From contig NZ_MU158689.1 of assembly GCF_015209965.1 (NCBI RefSeq), positions 1,915,745-1,979,744 of the forward strand: DNA of 64,000 nucleotides. The letters are read 5' to 3'. The DNA is from Sphingobacterium pedocola (GTDB lineage Bacteria > Bacteroidota > Bacteroidia > Sphingobacteriales > Sphingobacteriaceae). A program made the position numbers and the translations under genes. Positions 42,650 to 52,195 of the stretch are shown in pieces (positions within the stretch are counted from its first letter, which is position 1; each line of letters begins with the position of its first letter). The notes under the pieces were generated by a model. That model was not told the origin of the DNA, did no database searches, and was given only the letters and a program-made list of their open reading frames with translations.

Positions 42650-43387
42650 TTACTTTTTATACGTATTACTCTGATAAGGCTTTCTATTATTGTTGTTGCT
42701 ACTGCTACTGCCCATTTTTCGTCTGCCGCTATTATTATTGTTGTTATTGTTACTTTGTCTTTTACCATTCTGATTACTTTTCTGGTTACTTGACGCAGCG
42801 ACTTGTGTTTTCCCCCTATTACCTGGAGGCGGGGTACGAAAATCTAATTTAGTAAGAACTGTATCTTGCGGAAGGCTTAAAGCTCCTTTTGAAAGCTCTT
42901 TTAAATCTTCAATAATCTGCAAGTCGTTTACCGAATCTTTATTCCAAGTAATGTAAGCCATTTTCATAAAGTTAGCTACGCTCAACGTCATCTGCTGCTT
43001 TACATCTTCATTCGTCACTCCTTTCGCCTTCTCAATCATCTGTTCCACGATGTGACCATAATGTTTGAAGCGTATTCTATTTTGAGGATACGGAATAGGT
43101 TGAGGCTTCACGTTCATATCCTCTTTTGTAGGGATAGGATAAGGAGAATCTACATCTATTTTAAAATCAGAAATGATATGAAGATGATCCCAAAGTTTAT
43201 GTTTGAAATCAGAAACATCTCTTAAATGAGGATTAAGTACCCCCATCATATCTATAACGACTTGCGCTAATCTATTGCGCTCTTCTTTTTCGGGTATAGT
43301 ACAAATATGGTCGACCATATTTTGTACATTTCTTCCATATTCCGCCAAAATTAAGTTTGAACGGGTACTGTTATAATCAAAATTCAT
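42650..43387 (-). CDS. DUF4290 protein
   Basis: A 245-residue cytosolic protein. Residues 1-185 match the Bacteroidota-specific DUF4290 domain (start MNFDYNSTRSNLILAEYGRN, helical). The last ~55 residues are a low-complexity Asn/Ser/Lys/Arg-rich tail with a run of seven Asn. The tail is basic and likely disordered, as in some RNA-binding proteins. It follows the helicase gene by 58 bases on the same strand and precedes murA. Function unknown. Confidence 0.88.
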   Translation of the reverse strand: MNFDYNSTRSNLILAEYGRNVQNMVDHICTIPEKEERNRLAQVVIDMMGVLNPHLRDVSDFKHKLWDHLHIISDFKIDVDSPYPIPTKEDMNVKPQPIPYPQNRIRFKHYGHIVEQMIEKAKGVTNEDVKQQMTLSVANFMKMAYITWNKDSVNDLQIIEDLKELSKGALSLPQDTVLTKLDFRTPPPGNRGKTQVAASSNQKSNQNGKRQSNNNNNNNSGRRKMGSSSSNNNNRKPYQSNTYKK

Positions 43388-43445
43388 ATAGAACGGTTAA
43401 ACGCTATAATAACGTTATTTATATTATTTTATTTTAAAAGTCCTA

Positions 43446-45713
43446 CTATTGGACTATTCTTAGTTTTGCAAATTTAAGCAACAATTGTTTCTGTCCCAAT
43501 TCTTTGAAAGAAATAGTTGCTTTCATATCCGGTTTATTTCCTTCCAGATTTACCACTTTTCCAAATCCGAACCGTTCGTGTTCCACTTCCATTCCTATTT
43601 GAAGGGTGCTCGTGTCGGATGGAGCGAATCCCGCGGTAGGGACATGTGCTTTTGGTAATATGGATGTCGTTTTCATAACCTTTGGCTTTGGTTTTGAAAA
43701 AGTATCCTTTTGCTGCCATGTAACACGCTCAGATTGAAAACCGTCATCCTCTTTAGTGGGCATTCGCGGCTTAAAGTCGAGCTCTAAACAAGCCGGATTA
43801 AGCTCGTCCAAGAATCTACTTGGTTCACAATTATTCAATGTACCCCATCGATAACGTGAAGTTGCATACGACAAATGTAGCTTTTTTTCCGCTCGCGTCA
43901 CAGCAACATAAAATAGTCTTCGCTCCTCTTCCAATTCTGTTCTTGAATTAAGCGACAGCTGAGACGGAAAAAGATTCTCCTCTAATCCCACAATAAATAC
44001 GTTCGGAAATTCCAAACCTTTGGACGAATGAATGGTCATTAAAGAAACCGTATCGGCATTCGGGTTCTTATCGTTATCGTCATTCGTCAACAGCGCTATA
44101 TCCTGAAGGAATACATCTAATCCCTTTTCTTCGATATCTTCCCGTTCCGAAAACTCTTTGATCCCATTTAATAGCTCTTGAATATTTTCGTACCTATTTA
44201 AGCCTTCCACCGATTTGTCTTCGTACAGATCTTTCAATATTCCGGAATGCTGTGCAATATGCATTGCTGTTTCAAAAGCACTGTGGTTATTACCAACAGC
44301 CTGAAAACTTTGAATCATCAATGCAAAACCTGATACTGCGTTAAAACTTCTCCCATCAAGAAACATTTGCGCATTCACGACAACATCCCAGATACGGTAT
44401 TGCTGCTGGTCTGCCGCCACAATTATTTTTTCGATTGTAGTATCCCCTATTCCCCGTCGTGGGTAGTTGATCACCCGCTTTAGTGCTTCTTCATCGTTCG
44501 GATTATACGTTAATCGAAAGTAAGCTATTAAATCTTTAATTTCTTTACGTTGGTAGAATGATGTACCACCATAAATTTTATAAGGTACATTTAATTTGCG
44601 AAGCGCCTCCTCCATAGCCCTAGACTGCGCATTGGTACGATACAGAATCGCAAAATCTTTATAATTATAGCTCTTGATAGATTTTTCCTGAATAATTGCT
44701 TCGGCAACAATTTTTCCTTCTTCGTTATCCGAGAACGCCCGAGCTACCTTTATCTTGTCTCCCTCCTCATTGTCAGAAAACACGTTTTTCTCCAGTTGAT
44801 TTTTATTATTTGCGATGATACTATTTGCCGCATTAACGATCATCTTGGTTGATCGATAATTCTGTTCTAGTTTATAGACCTTCACATCTGGATAATCTTT
44901 TTGAAAATTCAAGATATTCTGAATGTTTGCACCACGAAACGCGTAAATACTTTGCGCATCGTCGCCCACTACACAAATATTCTCATTCACGGCAGCCAGC
45001 CGCTTAACAATCAGATATTGTGAAAAATTTGTATCCTGATATTCGTCAACCATTAAGTACTTAAACTGGTGCTGATATTTATGCAACACCTCCGGAAACT
45101 TGTTCAATAACACATTTGTTTTGAACAGTAGATCGTCAAAATCCATGGCTCCTGCACGATAGCACCGTTGCGCATAGGTCATATAGATTTCCCCGAGCTG
45201 TCCTCTTCCATTTTCACGATCCTCAGCCAGGATAGCTTCATTTTTGTTATACTCCTGAGGAGATATCAAATTATTCTTGGCAGACGAAATCCGTCCATAT
45301 ACATGATTGACATTGTATAGCTTATCGTCCAAATTCATCTCTTTGAGGATCGCACGCAATAAGCTTTTGGTATCATCGGTATCGTAAATGGTAAAATTCT
45401 TCGGGTAGCCAATGAGCTCCGCCTCCACCCGCAAAATACGTGCGAAGATAGAGTGAAATGTACCCATCCAAATATTTTTTGCTTCCGCCCCCACTACTTT
45501 CATGATACGCTCGCGCATCTCTTTAGCAGCCTTATTGGTAAAGGTCAAAACTAATATATTGAAGGGGTCAACACTTTTGTTGATTAAATGTGCTACGCGA
45601 TACGTGATGACACGGGTTTTCCCCGAACCTGCTCCGGCCACAATCATTACCGGCCCTTCAGTCTGTTCTACGGCCGCGCGTTGTGAGGGGTTTAATCCTG
45701 CTAAATAATCCAA
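43446..45713 (-). CDS. UvrD/PcrA family ATP-dependent DNA helicase
   Basis: A 755-residue superfamily 1A helicase. It has the Q-motif LNPSQRAAVEQTEGP, Walker A AGAGSGKT (residues 26-33), motif II DEYQDTN, motif III GDDAQSIYAFRGA, motif IV QNYRST and motif VI VAVTRAEKKL. The gene starts with TTG at 45711-45713: an in-frame stop lies a few codons upstream, and the first internal ATG would remove the Q-motif. It unwinds 3'-5' in repair and replication restart. A Tudor-like C-terminal domain (MEVEHERFGFGKVV) matches PcrA/UvrD. Confidence 0.94.
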   Translation of the reverse strand: MDYLAGLNPSQRAAVEQTEGPVMIVAGAGSGKTRVITYRVAHLINKSVDPFNILVLTFTNKAAKEMRERIMKVVGAEAKNIWMGTFHSIFARILRVEAELIGYPKNFTIYDTDDTKSLLRAILKEMNLDDKLYNVNHVYGRISSAKNNLISPQEYNKNEAILAEDRENGRGQLGEIYMTYAQRCYRAGAMDFDDLLFKTNVLLNKFPEVLHKYQHQFKYLMVDEYQDTNFSQYLIVKRLAAVNENICVVGDDAQSIYAFRGANIQNILNFQKDYPDVKVYKLEQNYRSTKMIVNAANSIIANNKNQLEKNVFSDNEEGDKIKVARAFSDNEEGKIVAEAIIQEKSIKSYNYKDFAILYRTNAQSRAMEEALRKLNVPYKIYGGTSFYQRKEIKDLIAYFRLTYNPNDEEALKRVINYPRRGIGDTTIEKIIVAADQQQYRIWDVVVNAQMFLDGRSFNAVSGFALMIQSFQAVGNNHSAFETAMHIAQHSGILKDLYEDKSVEGLNRYENIQELLNGIKEFSEREDIEEKGLDVFLQDIALLTNDDNDKNPNADTVSLMTIHSSKGLEFPNVFIVGLEENLFPSQLSLNSRTELEEERRLFYVAVTRAEKKLHLSYATSRYRWGTLNNCEPSRFLDELNPACLELDFKPRMPTKEDDGFQSERVTWQQKDTFSKPKPKVMKTTSILPKAHVPTAGFAPSDTSTLQIGMEVEHERFGFGKVVNLEGNKPDMKATISFKELGQKQLLLKFAKLRIVQ

Positions 45714-45836
45714 AATATTGTGAATTTTTTATCCGTTAGAAAATATGGTGTAAAGTTAATAAAAATCATTTTATATACCGGCAGACTCTTCTATAATAAA
45801 ACAAAAAACGTAACTTCAATAATTATAGTAACCTTC

Positions 45837-46517
45837 ATGAAAAAACTGTTAATCTTCACTGCACTGCTATCAATGCACTTTTCTAATGTACAATCACAGA
45901 AAAGTAAGATTCCAAAAGACTTTACATACCTACACGACGTAATACCGAATATCGAATATGACATCCGATATTACGGCAGCCACAATTTTGTCGGAAGTCC
46001 CATCGACGGATACGAATGTCCGACTGCAATTTTGTCCCTCCGGGCAGCTCAAGCTTTAGCAAAGGTTCAACAACAGCTTAATACCCGCGATTTAGGTTTG
46101 AAAATATTTGATGCCTATAGGCCTCAGCGTGCAGTCGATCATTTCATTAGATGGGCAAAAATGACACATGATACCGTTGCGAAATTCGAATTTTATCCTA
46201 TGGTGGATAAAAAAGATCTTTTCAAGAAAGGATATATCGCCACCCGATCAGGACATAGCAGGGGAAGCACAGTAGACCTCACCATAATAGATTTAAATAC
46301 AAGAAAAGAACTCGATATGGGAAGTCCCTTTGACTTCTTTGGCGAAAAATCCCATCACAATTCCGTGCATATTACCAATGAACAGAAGAAAAACAGGCAA
46401 CTTCTTAAATCCGTGATGGAAAAACATGGCTTCAGATCGTATTCAGAAGAGTGGTGGCATTACACCTTAAACAACGAACCCTATAAAGAAACCTACTTTG
46501 ATTTTCCAGTACAGTAG
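45837..46517 (+). CDS. D-Ala-D-Ala dipeptidase-like protein (VanX family, M15D)
   Basis: A 226-residue exported zinc peptidase, started at the ATG at 45837 because this gives a signal peptide (MKKLLIFTALLSMHFSNVQS); an upstream alternative start at 45720 adds 39 residues with no family match. Zinc ligands and catalytic residues are visible: His140 (SGHSRGSTVD), Asp147, Glu205 and His208 (EEWWHYT), with Arg95 in YRPQRAV. A single gene without vanA/vanH partners points to peptidoglycan recycling or D-dipeptide use rather than vancomycin resistance. Confidence 0.88.
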   Translation: MKKLLIFTALLSMHFSNVQSQKSKIPKDFTYLHDVIPNIEYDIRYYGSHNFVGSPIDGYECPTAILSLRAAQALAKVQQQLNTRDLGLKIFDAYRPQRAVDHFIRWAKMTHDTVAKFEFYPMVDKKDLFKKGYIATRSGHSRGSTVDLTIIDLNTRKELDMGSPFDFFGEKSHHNSVHITNEQKKNRQLLKSVMEKHGFRSYSEEWWHYTLNNEPYKETYFDFPVQ

Positions 46518-46572
46518 CCCCATAAAAAACCTACTGTTCGAGGAGTAAGCTATATTATTTTCCTGCCCTTAA

Positions 46573-48171
46573 TTAAAATGGCGCGTCATCTGGCATATCA
46601 TTCATCCGGGAAGGCATGGTGATACCACCACCTCCGCCAAAATTCTCAAAGGATGCAGAAGGCAGTATAGCCGAAGGTGCACCGAAAGGATTATCTCCAC
46701 CCCCAGAGGCAAAGGAATCCCCCCCCATACCCGCGAAATCATCTTCCAAATCCACAAATTTCACATATTTACCTATAAATCGTAAAGGAACAATCCCTGT
46801 TTCTCCGTTACGGTGTTTTGCGATAATTACCTCTCCCACTCCCACAGTCGATCTTCCCTCTTCATCTTCGGTAAGACCATAATACTCCGGACGATACAGG
46901 AAGAGTACCATATCCGCATCCTGTTCGATAGATCCCGACTCCCTTAAATCCGAGAGCATAGGTCGTTTGCTATTACCTGGTCTAGATTCAACTGCGCGAC
47001 TCAATTGAGATAGGGCCAATACCGGAATATTTAACTCTTTTGCGACAGATTTCAAAGCACGGGATATACTACCAATTTCCTGTTCCCGGTTTCCACCACC
47101 TTTGCCTTCAGCTTTACCATGCATCAATTGCAGGTAATCGACAATTACCATCTGGATATCATGTTGCGCTTTCAGACGTCTACATTTAGCCCTGAATTCA
47201 AATACATTCAGTGCAGGTGTGTCATCGATAATCAACGGTGCTTCGGTTAATCTTCCGATTCGGGAATGCAGTTGTTGCCATTCATGATCTGCTAAATTAC
47301 CTTTTTTGAGTTTTTCTTGTTCTATTTCGGTTTCTCCGGCAATAAGGCGATTCACGAGTTGAACGGAAGACATCTCCAATGAGAATACTGCTACCGGCTT
47401 GTTGTGGTCTACCGCAGCATTGCGTGCGACGGACAATACAAAGGCTGTTTTACCCATTGCAGGACGGGCAGCTATAATAACCAAATCCGAAGGTTGCCAT
47501 CCTGAAGTCATACGATCCAAGGCCGTCAAACCCGAAGGAACTCCCGTTAATCCATCTGTTCGATCCCGTAATAATTCCAAATTGGAGATTGCTTCCCGCA
47601 TGATATCATCCATTTTCCGGGAATCCCTACGCAAGTTATTTTGAGCAATATCAAATAAACTCTTCTCCGCATGATCTAGTAGATCGAAGATATCACTGGT
47701 TTCATCATATGATGCATTGATAATTTCGGTCGAAACTTTTATTAACTCGCGCTGAATATATTTTTGGGAAATGATACGGGCATGATATTCAATATTAGCT
47801 GCAGAAACTACGCGGTCTGTAAGCTGTGTAATATAGTACGCTCCACCCACCATTTCCAAAGCCCCCATTTTACGCAACTCTACCGTTACGGTCAATAAGT
47901 CTATGGGAGACGTTTTTTGAAATAAACTAAAGATCGCTTCAAATATCTTCTGATGCGATTCTTTATAAAAAGAATCCGGTTTTAAAATATCAATTACTTC
48001 ACTCAATGCATTCTTTTCCAACATCAATGCACCCAATACGGCCTCTTCCAAATCTACCGCTTGCGGAGGGAGTTTACCTAAACCACTTATTAAGTTATTT
48101 AGGTTAGTACGTTTCTTGTTAAAGTTGGTACGACCGGTATTAGACGACTGCGCAGAAAATTCTTGATCCAT
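46573..48171 (-). CDS. dnaB: Replicative DNA helicase DnaB
   Basis: A 532-residue hexameric helicase. After a ~35-residue polar leader, the N-terminal domain (PPQAVDLEEAVLGALML) and the RecA-like C-domain follow, with Walker A RPAMGKT at 236-242, VIVDYLQLM as Walker B and SQLSRAVE/LRESGSIEQDAD as later motifs. The C-terminal ~55 residues are Gly- and Asp-rich, low in complexity. It drives the replication fork 5'-3'. A consensus DnaA box lies 157 bases upstream of its start. Confidence 0.96.
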   Translation of the reverse strand: MDQEFSAQSSNTGRTNFNKKRTNLNNLISGLGKLPPQAVDLEEAVLGALMLEKNALSEVIDILKPDSFYKESHQKIFEAIFSLFQKTSPIDLLTVTVELRKMGALEMVGGAYYITQLTDRVVSAANIEYHARIISQKYIQRELIKVSTEIINASYDETSDIFDLLDHAEKSLFDIAQNNLRRDSRKMDDIMREAISNLELLRDRTDGLTGVPSGLTALDRMTSGWQPSDLVIIAARPAMGKTAFVLSVARNAAVDHNKPVAVFSLEMSSVQLVNRLIAGETEIEQEKLKKGNLADHEWQQLHSRIGRLTEAPLIIDDTPALNVFEFRAKCRRLKAQHDIQMVIVDYLQLMHGKAEGKGGGNREQEIGSISRALKSVAKELNIPVLALSQLSRAVESRPGNSKRPMLSDLRESGSIEQDADMVLFLYRPEYYGLTEDEEGRSTVGVGEVIIAKHRNGETGIVPLRFIGKYVKFVDLEDDFAGMGGDSFASGGGDNPFGAPSAILPSASFENFGGGGGITMPSRMNDMPDDAPF

Positions 48172-48327
48172 ACTATATATTTTTAGGGCTTACCCGCCAT
48201 TTTGAGTTCCGAATTTTACGGGATAACAAAAGTAACAAAAATACACCTACGTTTATTTTTAAGTTCTAAACATTATAAAAAAGTTGCATCAACAATTATA
48301 GAATTTTCGTTTGTAATTTCCATTCCT

Positions 48328-48336
48328 TTATCCACA
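48328..48336 (+). promoter_or_regulatory. Consensus DnaA box
   Basis: TTATCCACA matches the canonical DnaA-binding sequence exactly, in front of the replicative helicase gene. It may mark DnaA control of dnaB or be chance in an AT-rich gap. Confidence 0.4.
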
Positions 48337-48662
48337 CAAAATGTTTAAAAAATGTTAACTATTTTTTAGACAATCTCACTATCAAAAAGTTACATACATG
48401 TTAATAACTTTAACGGATGTTAATAACTACAAAAGCAATACTGGCTCAACCTTTTAATAAGCTGTGATACGTTAACTTTTCATAATCAATACATTAAGCT
48501 AATATTTACAAAAAACAATCTTTTGATTTAATTTTCAGCTACATTTTAAGACACTATTTTTCACCCAAATAGATTATTTGTAAATGGAGACAAAACTTGC
48601 ATGTGATAAATATTATCCATACCGAGCTTACACGTTCACCGTGGGCAAACCAGTAACCGCCT

Positions 48663-48856
48663 GGCGTTCATTCATACATTATGAGCATACACTAAAGAAT
48701 AAAAATTGCAAATATCCATCTCATGTATAATCGCCGATAAAAGCAAATTACGAATAGTATTTTTCTGTCCGGTATATTCACCCGAGTTTAGCTTCAATGG
48801 CATACATAAGACCGCTACGCTAAGTTTGTGAATGCAAAGCATTTTATCTAAGTTTG
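48663..48856 (+). repeat. Dispersed element, copy B
   Basis: It shares with the gap before aroC the blocks GGCGTTCATTCATAC (48663-48677), ATAAAAGCAAATTACGA (48737-48753, identical over 17 bases) and GCAAAGCATTTTATCTAAG (48834-48852), in the same order and orientation but with about 48 more bases between the last two. The homology covers spacer sequence, not just promoter boxes, so shared descent is likelier than convergence. Confidence 0.6.
48825..48856 (+). promoter_or_regulatory. ubiE promoter, probably giving a leaderless mRNA
   Basis: TTTG (48825-48828), 20 bases, TAAGTTTG (48849-48856): a perfect Bacteroidota promoter. The ubiE ATG begins at 48861, only four bases past the -7 box, so the transcript should start at or within a few bases of the ATG. 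A second TAAGTTTG at 48821-48828 overlaps the -33 box and could serve as an upstream -7 element. Confidence 0.7.
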
Positions 48857-48860
48857 CGTT

Positions 48861-49601
48861 ATGTCAAATGATGCTTCTACACTAAAACCCTATAAGTCCA
48901 AAGACGGCGGAAAGAAAGAACAAGTAGCTGATATGTTTAATAATATATCCAAGACTTATGACCTTCTTAATCGGGTAATGACGATGGGTATTGATACCAT
49001 ATGGCGCAAAAAAGCAATCCGGTCTTTAAAGAATATTCAGCCACAGCTCATACTCGATGTTGCGACCGGCACCGGTGACTTCGCGATTGAATCCATCCGT
49101 ATCCTTAATCCAAAAAAAATAATAGGTGTAGATATTTCCCAGGGCATGTTGGAGGTAGCAGCAGAAAAAATCAAGAAAAAAGGGCTACAAGATCAATTTG
49201 AAGTCCAATTGGGTGATTCTGAAAAGCTTCAATTTGACGACAACACATTTGACGCAGTTACGGTAGCTTTTGGGGTGCGTAATTTTGAGAACCTAGAGCA
49301 AGGACTTGCAGACATCTATCGGGTTTTAAGACCCGGAGGTAAAGCCGTGGTATTGGAACTTTCAAATCCGACGGCATTTCCGGTCAAACAATTGTATCAC
49401 TTTTACTTTCATAAACTAACCCCTGCTTTGGGTAAATTGATTTCCAAAGATGCGAGTGCGTATTCTTACCTTCCAGAATCGGTTGCTAGATTTCCGGATG
49501 GAGAACGATTTGCAAAAATAACCAGCAAAGTAGGATTTAAGGAAACAATAGTCAGGCCGCAAACATTTGGATTTTGCACCATTTACGAAGCAACTAAATG
49601 A
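48861..49601 (+). CDS. ubiE: Demethylmenaquinone methyltransferase (UbiE/MenG)
   Basis: A 246-residue class I methyltransferase. Motif I is DVATGTGD at residues 66-73, and KKEQVADMFNNISKTYD and VTVAFGVRNFENLEQGL are family signatures. It makes menaquinone from demethylmenaquinone with AdoMet. A later start would cut into the conserved KKEQVADMF region. The start lies immediately after a strong promoter. Its stop overlaps porT by 4 bases (ATGA). Confidence 0.95.
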   Translation: MSNDASTLKPYKSKDGGKKEQVADMFNNISKTYDLLNRVMTMGIDTIWRKKAIRSLKNIQPQLILDVATGTGDFAIESIRILNPKKIIGVDISQGMLEVAAEKIKKKGLQDQFEVQLGDSEKLQFDDNTFDAVTVAFGVRNFENLEQGLADIYRVLRPGGKAVVLELSNPTAFPVKQLYHFYFHKLTPALGKLISKDASAYSYLPESVARFPDGERFAKITSKVGFKETIVRPQTFGFCTIYEATK

Positions 49602-50419
49602 AAAAACTGTCCGCCCTCATCATATTTATATTTGCGGTAACGTTTAGTTACGGTCAGCGCGGCTTTTCACTTCCTTTTAGTTCGGTTTATGATGAAAACG
49701 CTCCTCTTCTATTGGGGTTGCAATACAATTATGTAAACCAAAATTACATACTAGGTCTAAAAAAAGGATGGCAGGGCGAATCCATTGATTACCCAGCTGA
49801 CAACATCAATGATGTAGGCGAATTACAAGGCATAAGATCCAAAACGGGATCGGGATTTTCGGTGAGTATTCCAGTAGACTTCCGCGCTACTGAAAATCTC
49901 TACTTCACGTTTAGCCCCTCTTTCCTATTCATCAATAATCTGGGGATTGAGTACAGCAGCATGGATGAAACTAAAGAGCCCTTACTCCGGAAAACAAGGC
50001 ATATTCAGACTTCCACTTCGGGATCCAACTTCAATGCATTCGAATTCCCTTTTAACATCAAATTCAGATCTGACGAGAAAACCCTTAAAAACAAATTCAA
50101 TAGATACAGAGGCTATGTAACAGGAGGTGCACGCTATTCAAGATGGATCGGTATTAACGGAGAATACAATGCTTTACTTAAAGAATCTTCAGAAATCGCA
50201 GAATCCATTATCTTAAAACCCGGATATCTCTCCTGGGAATTTGGCATCGGCGCAGATATTTTCTTTCCTTATTTTAAGATGTCGCCCGAGATCAAGTTTA
50301 ATCAAAGTTTTAAATCTGTATTAGACCATCAGCATCCATTAGCAGCGGGCAACCAATTTATGGCCCCCTTAGAGAAAGGTCTGATACGTAATATTTATTT
50401 GAGTGTCATTTTCCAATAA
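49598..50419 (+). CDS. porT: PorT family outer membrane protein
   Basis: A 273-residue beta-barrel protein with signal peptide MKKLSALIIFIFAVTFSYG, regular amphipathic strands and a Phe-Gln end. It overlaps ubiE by 4 bases. The ubiE-porT pair is typical of Bacteroidota, where PorT is needed for the type IX secretion system. No other type IX gene is in the window, so whether secretion is its role here cannot be told. Confidence 0.75.
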   Translation: MKKLSALIIFIFAVTFSYGQRGFSLPFSSVYDENAPLLLGLQYNYVNQNYILGLKKGWQGESIDYPADNINDVGELQGIRSKTGSGFSVSIPVDFRATENLYFTFSPSFLFINNLGIEYSSMDETKEPLLRKTRHIQTSTSGSNFNAFEFPFNIKFRSDEKTLKNKFNRYRGYVTGGARYSRWIGINGEYNALLKESSEIAESIILKPGYLSWEFGIGADIFFPYFKMSPEIKFNQSFKSVLDHQHPLAAGNQFMAPLEKGLIRNIYLSVIFQ

Positions 50420-50432
50420 GCAATCGGTTACT

Positions 50433-51194
50433 ATGAGAACGGTATTGATTACAGGTGCAAGTTCAGGAATCGGGGCAGCCTGTGCAGAAACATTAGCAGC
50501 AGAGAATTACAGACTAATATTATGTGCTCGAAGAGAAGATCGACTTGACGCACTAAAGCTCAGCATCTTACGCAAGTACCCTACCTGTGAAATTCACATT
50601 ATGGTATTGGATGTGCGCGATTACGAAGGAACATCTTCGGCTATAGAAAGTCTCCCCGAAGCTTGGAAAAACATAGACATACTGATCAACAATGCCGGGT
50701 TGAGCCAGGGATTAGAGCCGATTCAAGACGGTGATATTGGCGATTGGGATCGAATGATCGACACCAATGTAAAAGGTTTGCTCTACGTCACCAAATCCGT
50801 AAGCCCTCTTCTCAAGAAAAGTAAGACCCCACATATTATCAATATCGGATCTATTGCGGGAAAAGAGGTATATCCCAATGGCAATGTGTATTGCGCTACT
50901 AAACATGCTGTAGATGCACTTAATAAAGCCATGCGGATTGATCTACTTCCTTTTGGCATAAAAGTTACGGCGGTTAATCCGGGAATGGTAGAAACAGAAT
51001 TTTCGGAAGTTCGTTTTAAAGGTGATACAGAAAAAGCCAAAAGTGTATACATGGGGCTCACGCCATTAAATGGTTTTGATATTGCTGAGATTATCAGCTT
51101 TGTTTTATCAAGACCTACGCATGTCAACATCAATGACTTGCTGGTTATGCCTACAGCGCAGGCAAACGGAACAATAATCAACCGAAACAGCTAA
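50433..51194 (+). CDS. Short-chain dehydrogenase (YdfG-like)
   Basis: A 253-residue classical SDR, started at the ATG at 50433 (MRTVLITGASSGIG) because the upstream GTG at 50403 lies within porT. The cofactor motif TGASSGIG is at 7-14, and ARREDR after strand 2 suggests NADP. NNAG, Ser (NIGSIAG) and Tyr-x3-Lys (YCATK) complete the active site. It resembles the 3-hydroxy acid/serine dehydrogenase YdfG group. Substrate uncertain. Confidence 0.9.
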   Translation: MRTVLITGASSGIGAACAETLAAENYRLILCARREDRLDALKLSILRKYPTCEIHIMVLDVRDYEGTSSAIESLPEAWKNIDILINNAGLSQGLEPIQDGDIGDWDRMIDTNVKGLLYVTKSVSPLLKKSKTPHIINIGSIAGKEVYPNGNVYCATKHAVDALNKAMRIDLLPFGIKVTAVNPGMVETEFSEVRFKGDTEKAKSVYMGLTPLNGFDIAEIISFVLSRPTHVNINDLLVMPTAQANGTIINRNS

Positions 51195-51290
51195 TTTGGA
51201 GAACAAGATTAAAACATCAAAGAACAATAACTTTTGAACCGAGCATGCGAGTTCATCTGTATATAATTTTCACTTATTACTCATTAAACT

Positions 51291-51740
51291 ATGTCATTAG
51301 AACAACAAATCAATCAAGATATCAAGGCGGCGATGATCGCGAAAGACAATGCCAGATTAAGGGGGCTCCGCGCCGTAAAAGCCGCGATTTTATTAGCTAA
51401 GACTGAAAAAGGCGGCGGCGAAGAAGTTTCCGAGGAAACTGAGATCAAGGTATTACAAAAATTGGTTAAGCAGCGCAAAGAATCAGCTGAGATTTATAAA
51501 GCACAAGGGCGCGAAGATTTGTTACAGATCGAAGTAGAAGAACAAGAAGTTATCGAAGAGTATCTTCCAAAACAGCTGGATAGAAGTGCAATTGAGACTA
51601 TCATTAAAGAAATTATTTCATCTACCGGTGCTTCGGGGATAAAAGATATGGGAAAGGTGATGGGCGCAGCCAATCAAAAGCTCGCAGGCCAAGCTGACGG
51701 AAAGACAATCTCTGAGGTAGTAAAATCTCTATTAGCGTAA
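51291..51740 (+). CDS. GatB/YqeY domain protein
   Basis: A 149-residue helical protein of the YqeY family (start MSLEQQINQDIKAAMIAKD; KQRKESAEIYKAQGREDL; GKVMGAANQKLAGQADG). The fold is the tRNA-binding tail domain of GatB. The family's role outside GatB is not established. Its stop overlaps the next start by one base. Confidence 0.93.
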   Translation: MSLEQQINQDIKAAMIAKDNARLRGLRAVKAAILLAKTEKGGGEEVSEETEIKVLQKLVKQRKESAEIYKAQGREDLLQIEVEEQEVIEEYLPKQLDRSAIETIIKEIISSTGASGIKDMGKVMGAANQKLAGQADGKTISEVVKSLLA

Positions 51741-52195
51741 TGAACATCATCTGGAAGATAAAAGCATTTGAAAATTTGTCTCCCTACGAATTATACCAAA
51801 TCCTGAAGTTGCGGATCAATGTCTTCATGCTCGAGCAGGAATGCTTATACGCAGAATGCGATGACAAAGATTTAAAAGCGGAGCACCTTTTTGGTTTCCA
51901 TGAAAACAACATCATTGCGTATACGAGGTTACTTCCTCCGGGCATATCGTACAAAGAGTGTTCTATCGGTAGAGTAGTAACCGCTTCCGACTATAGAAAA
52001 TTTGGAATTGGGAGAGCGTTAATGGAAAAAGCTATTGAGCGAATTGTATCCGAATTCCCCGGCAGTGGCATCCGTATAAGTGCGCAGGCCCATCTTCAAA
52101 ACTTCTACGAAAGTTTGGGGTTTCAAAAAGAAACCGAGCCGTATTTAGAGGATAATATTCCCCATATCGAAATGGCTTTACATGTAAACAAGTAA
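51740..52195 (+). CDS. GNAT acetyltransferase, ElaA-like
   Basis: A 151-residue N-acetyltransferase. The N-terminal FENLSPYELYQILKLRINVF and QECLYAECDDKDL match the ElaA group. The acetyl-CoA loop is VVTASDYRKFGIGRALM (R/Q-x-x-G-x-G/A form). Coupled to the YqeY gene by a TAATG overlap. The acceptor is unknown. Confidence 0.9.
   Translation: MNIIWKIKAFENLSPYELYQILKLRINVFMLEQECLYAECDDKDLKAEHLFGFHENNIIAYTRLLPPGISYKECSIGRVVTASDYRKFGIGRALMEKAIERIVSEFPGSGIRISAQAHLQNFYESLGFQKETEPYLEDNIPHIEMALHVNK

Larger units (their letters stand above)
48172..48860. other. Long AT-rich divergent gap between dnaB and ubiE
   Basis: No gene is visible in 689 bases. It contains one perfect DnaA box (TTATCCACA, 48328-48336), a near match (TTATCCATA, 48613-48621), a direct repeat ATGTTAATAACT (48398-48409 and 48417-48428), a candidate dnaB -7 box on the minus strand (TACTTTTG, 48227-48234), and copy B of the dispersed element with the ubiE promoter (from 48663). 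Two boxes are too few to call an origin. Confidence 0.5.

Noticed and set aside
45720..45836. 39-residue N-terminal extension of the VanX-like gene
   Set aside because: It begins at a non-ATG start beside the helicase gene and would bury the signal peptide that starts at 45837.
45837..46517. Vancomycin resistance determinant
   Set aside because: No vanA/vanH/vanS/vanR partners nearby, and an exported single dipeptidase is common in glycopeptide-insensitive Gram-negative bacteria.
48172..48860. Replication origin
   Set aside because: Only one perfect and one imperfect DnaA box are visible, and gene orientation alone cannot show a replichore switch; kept only as a low-interest finding.
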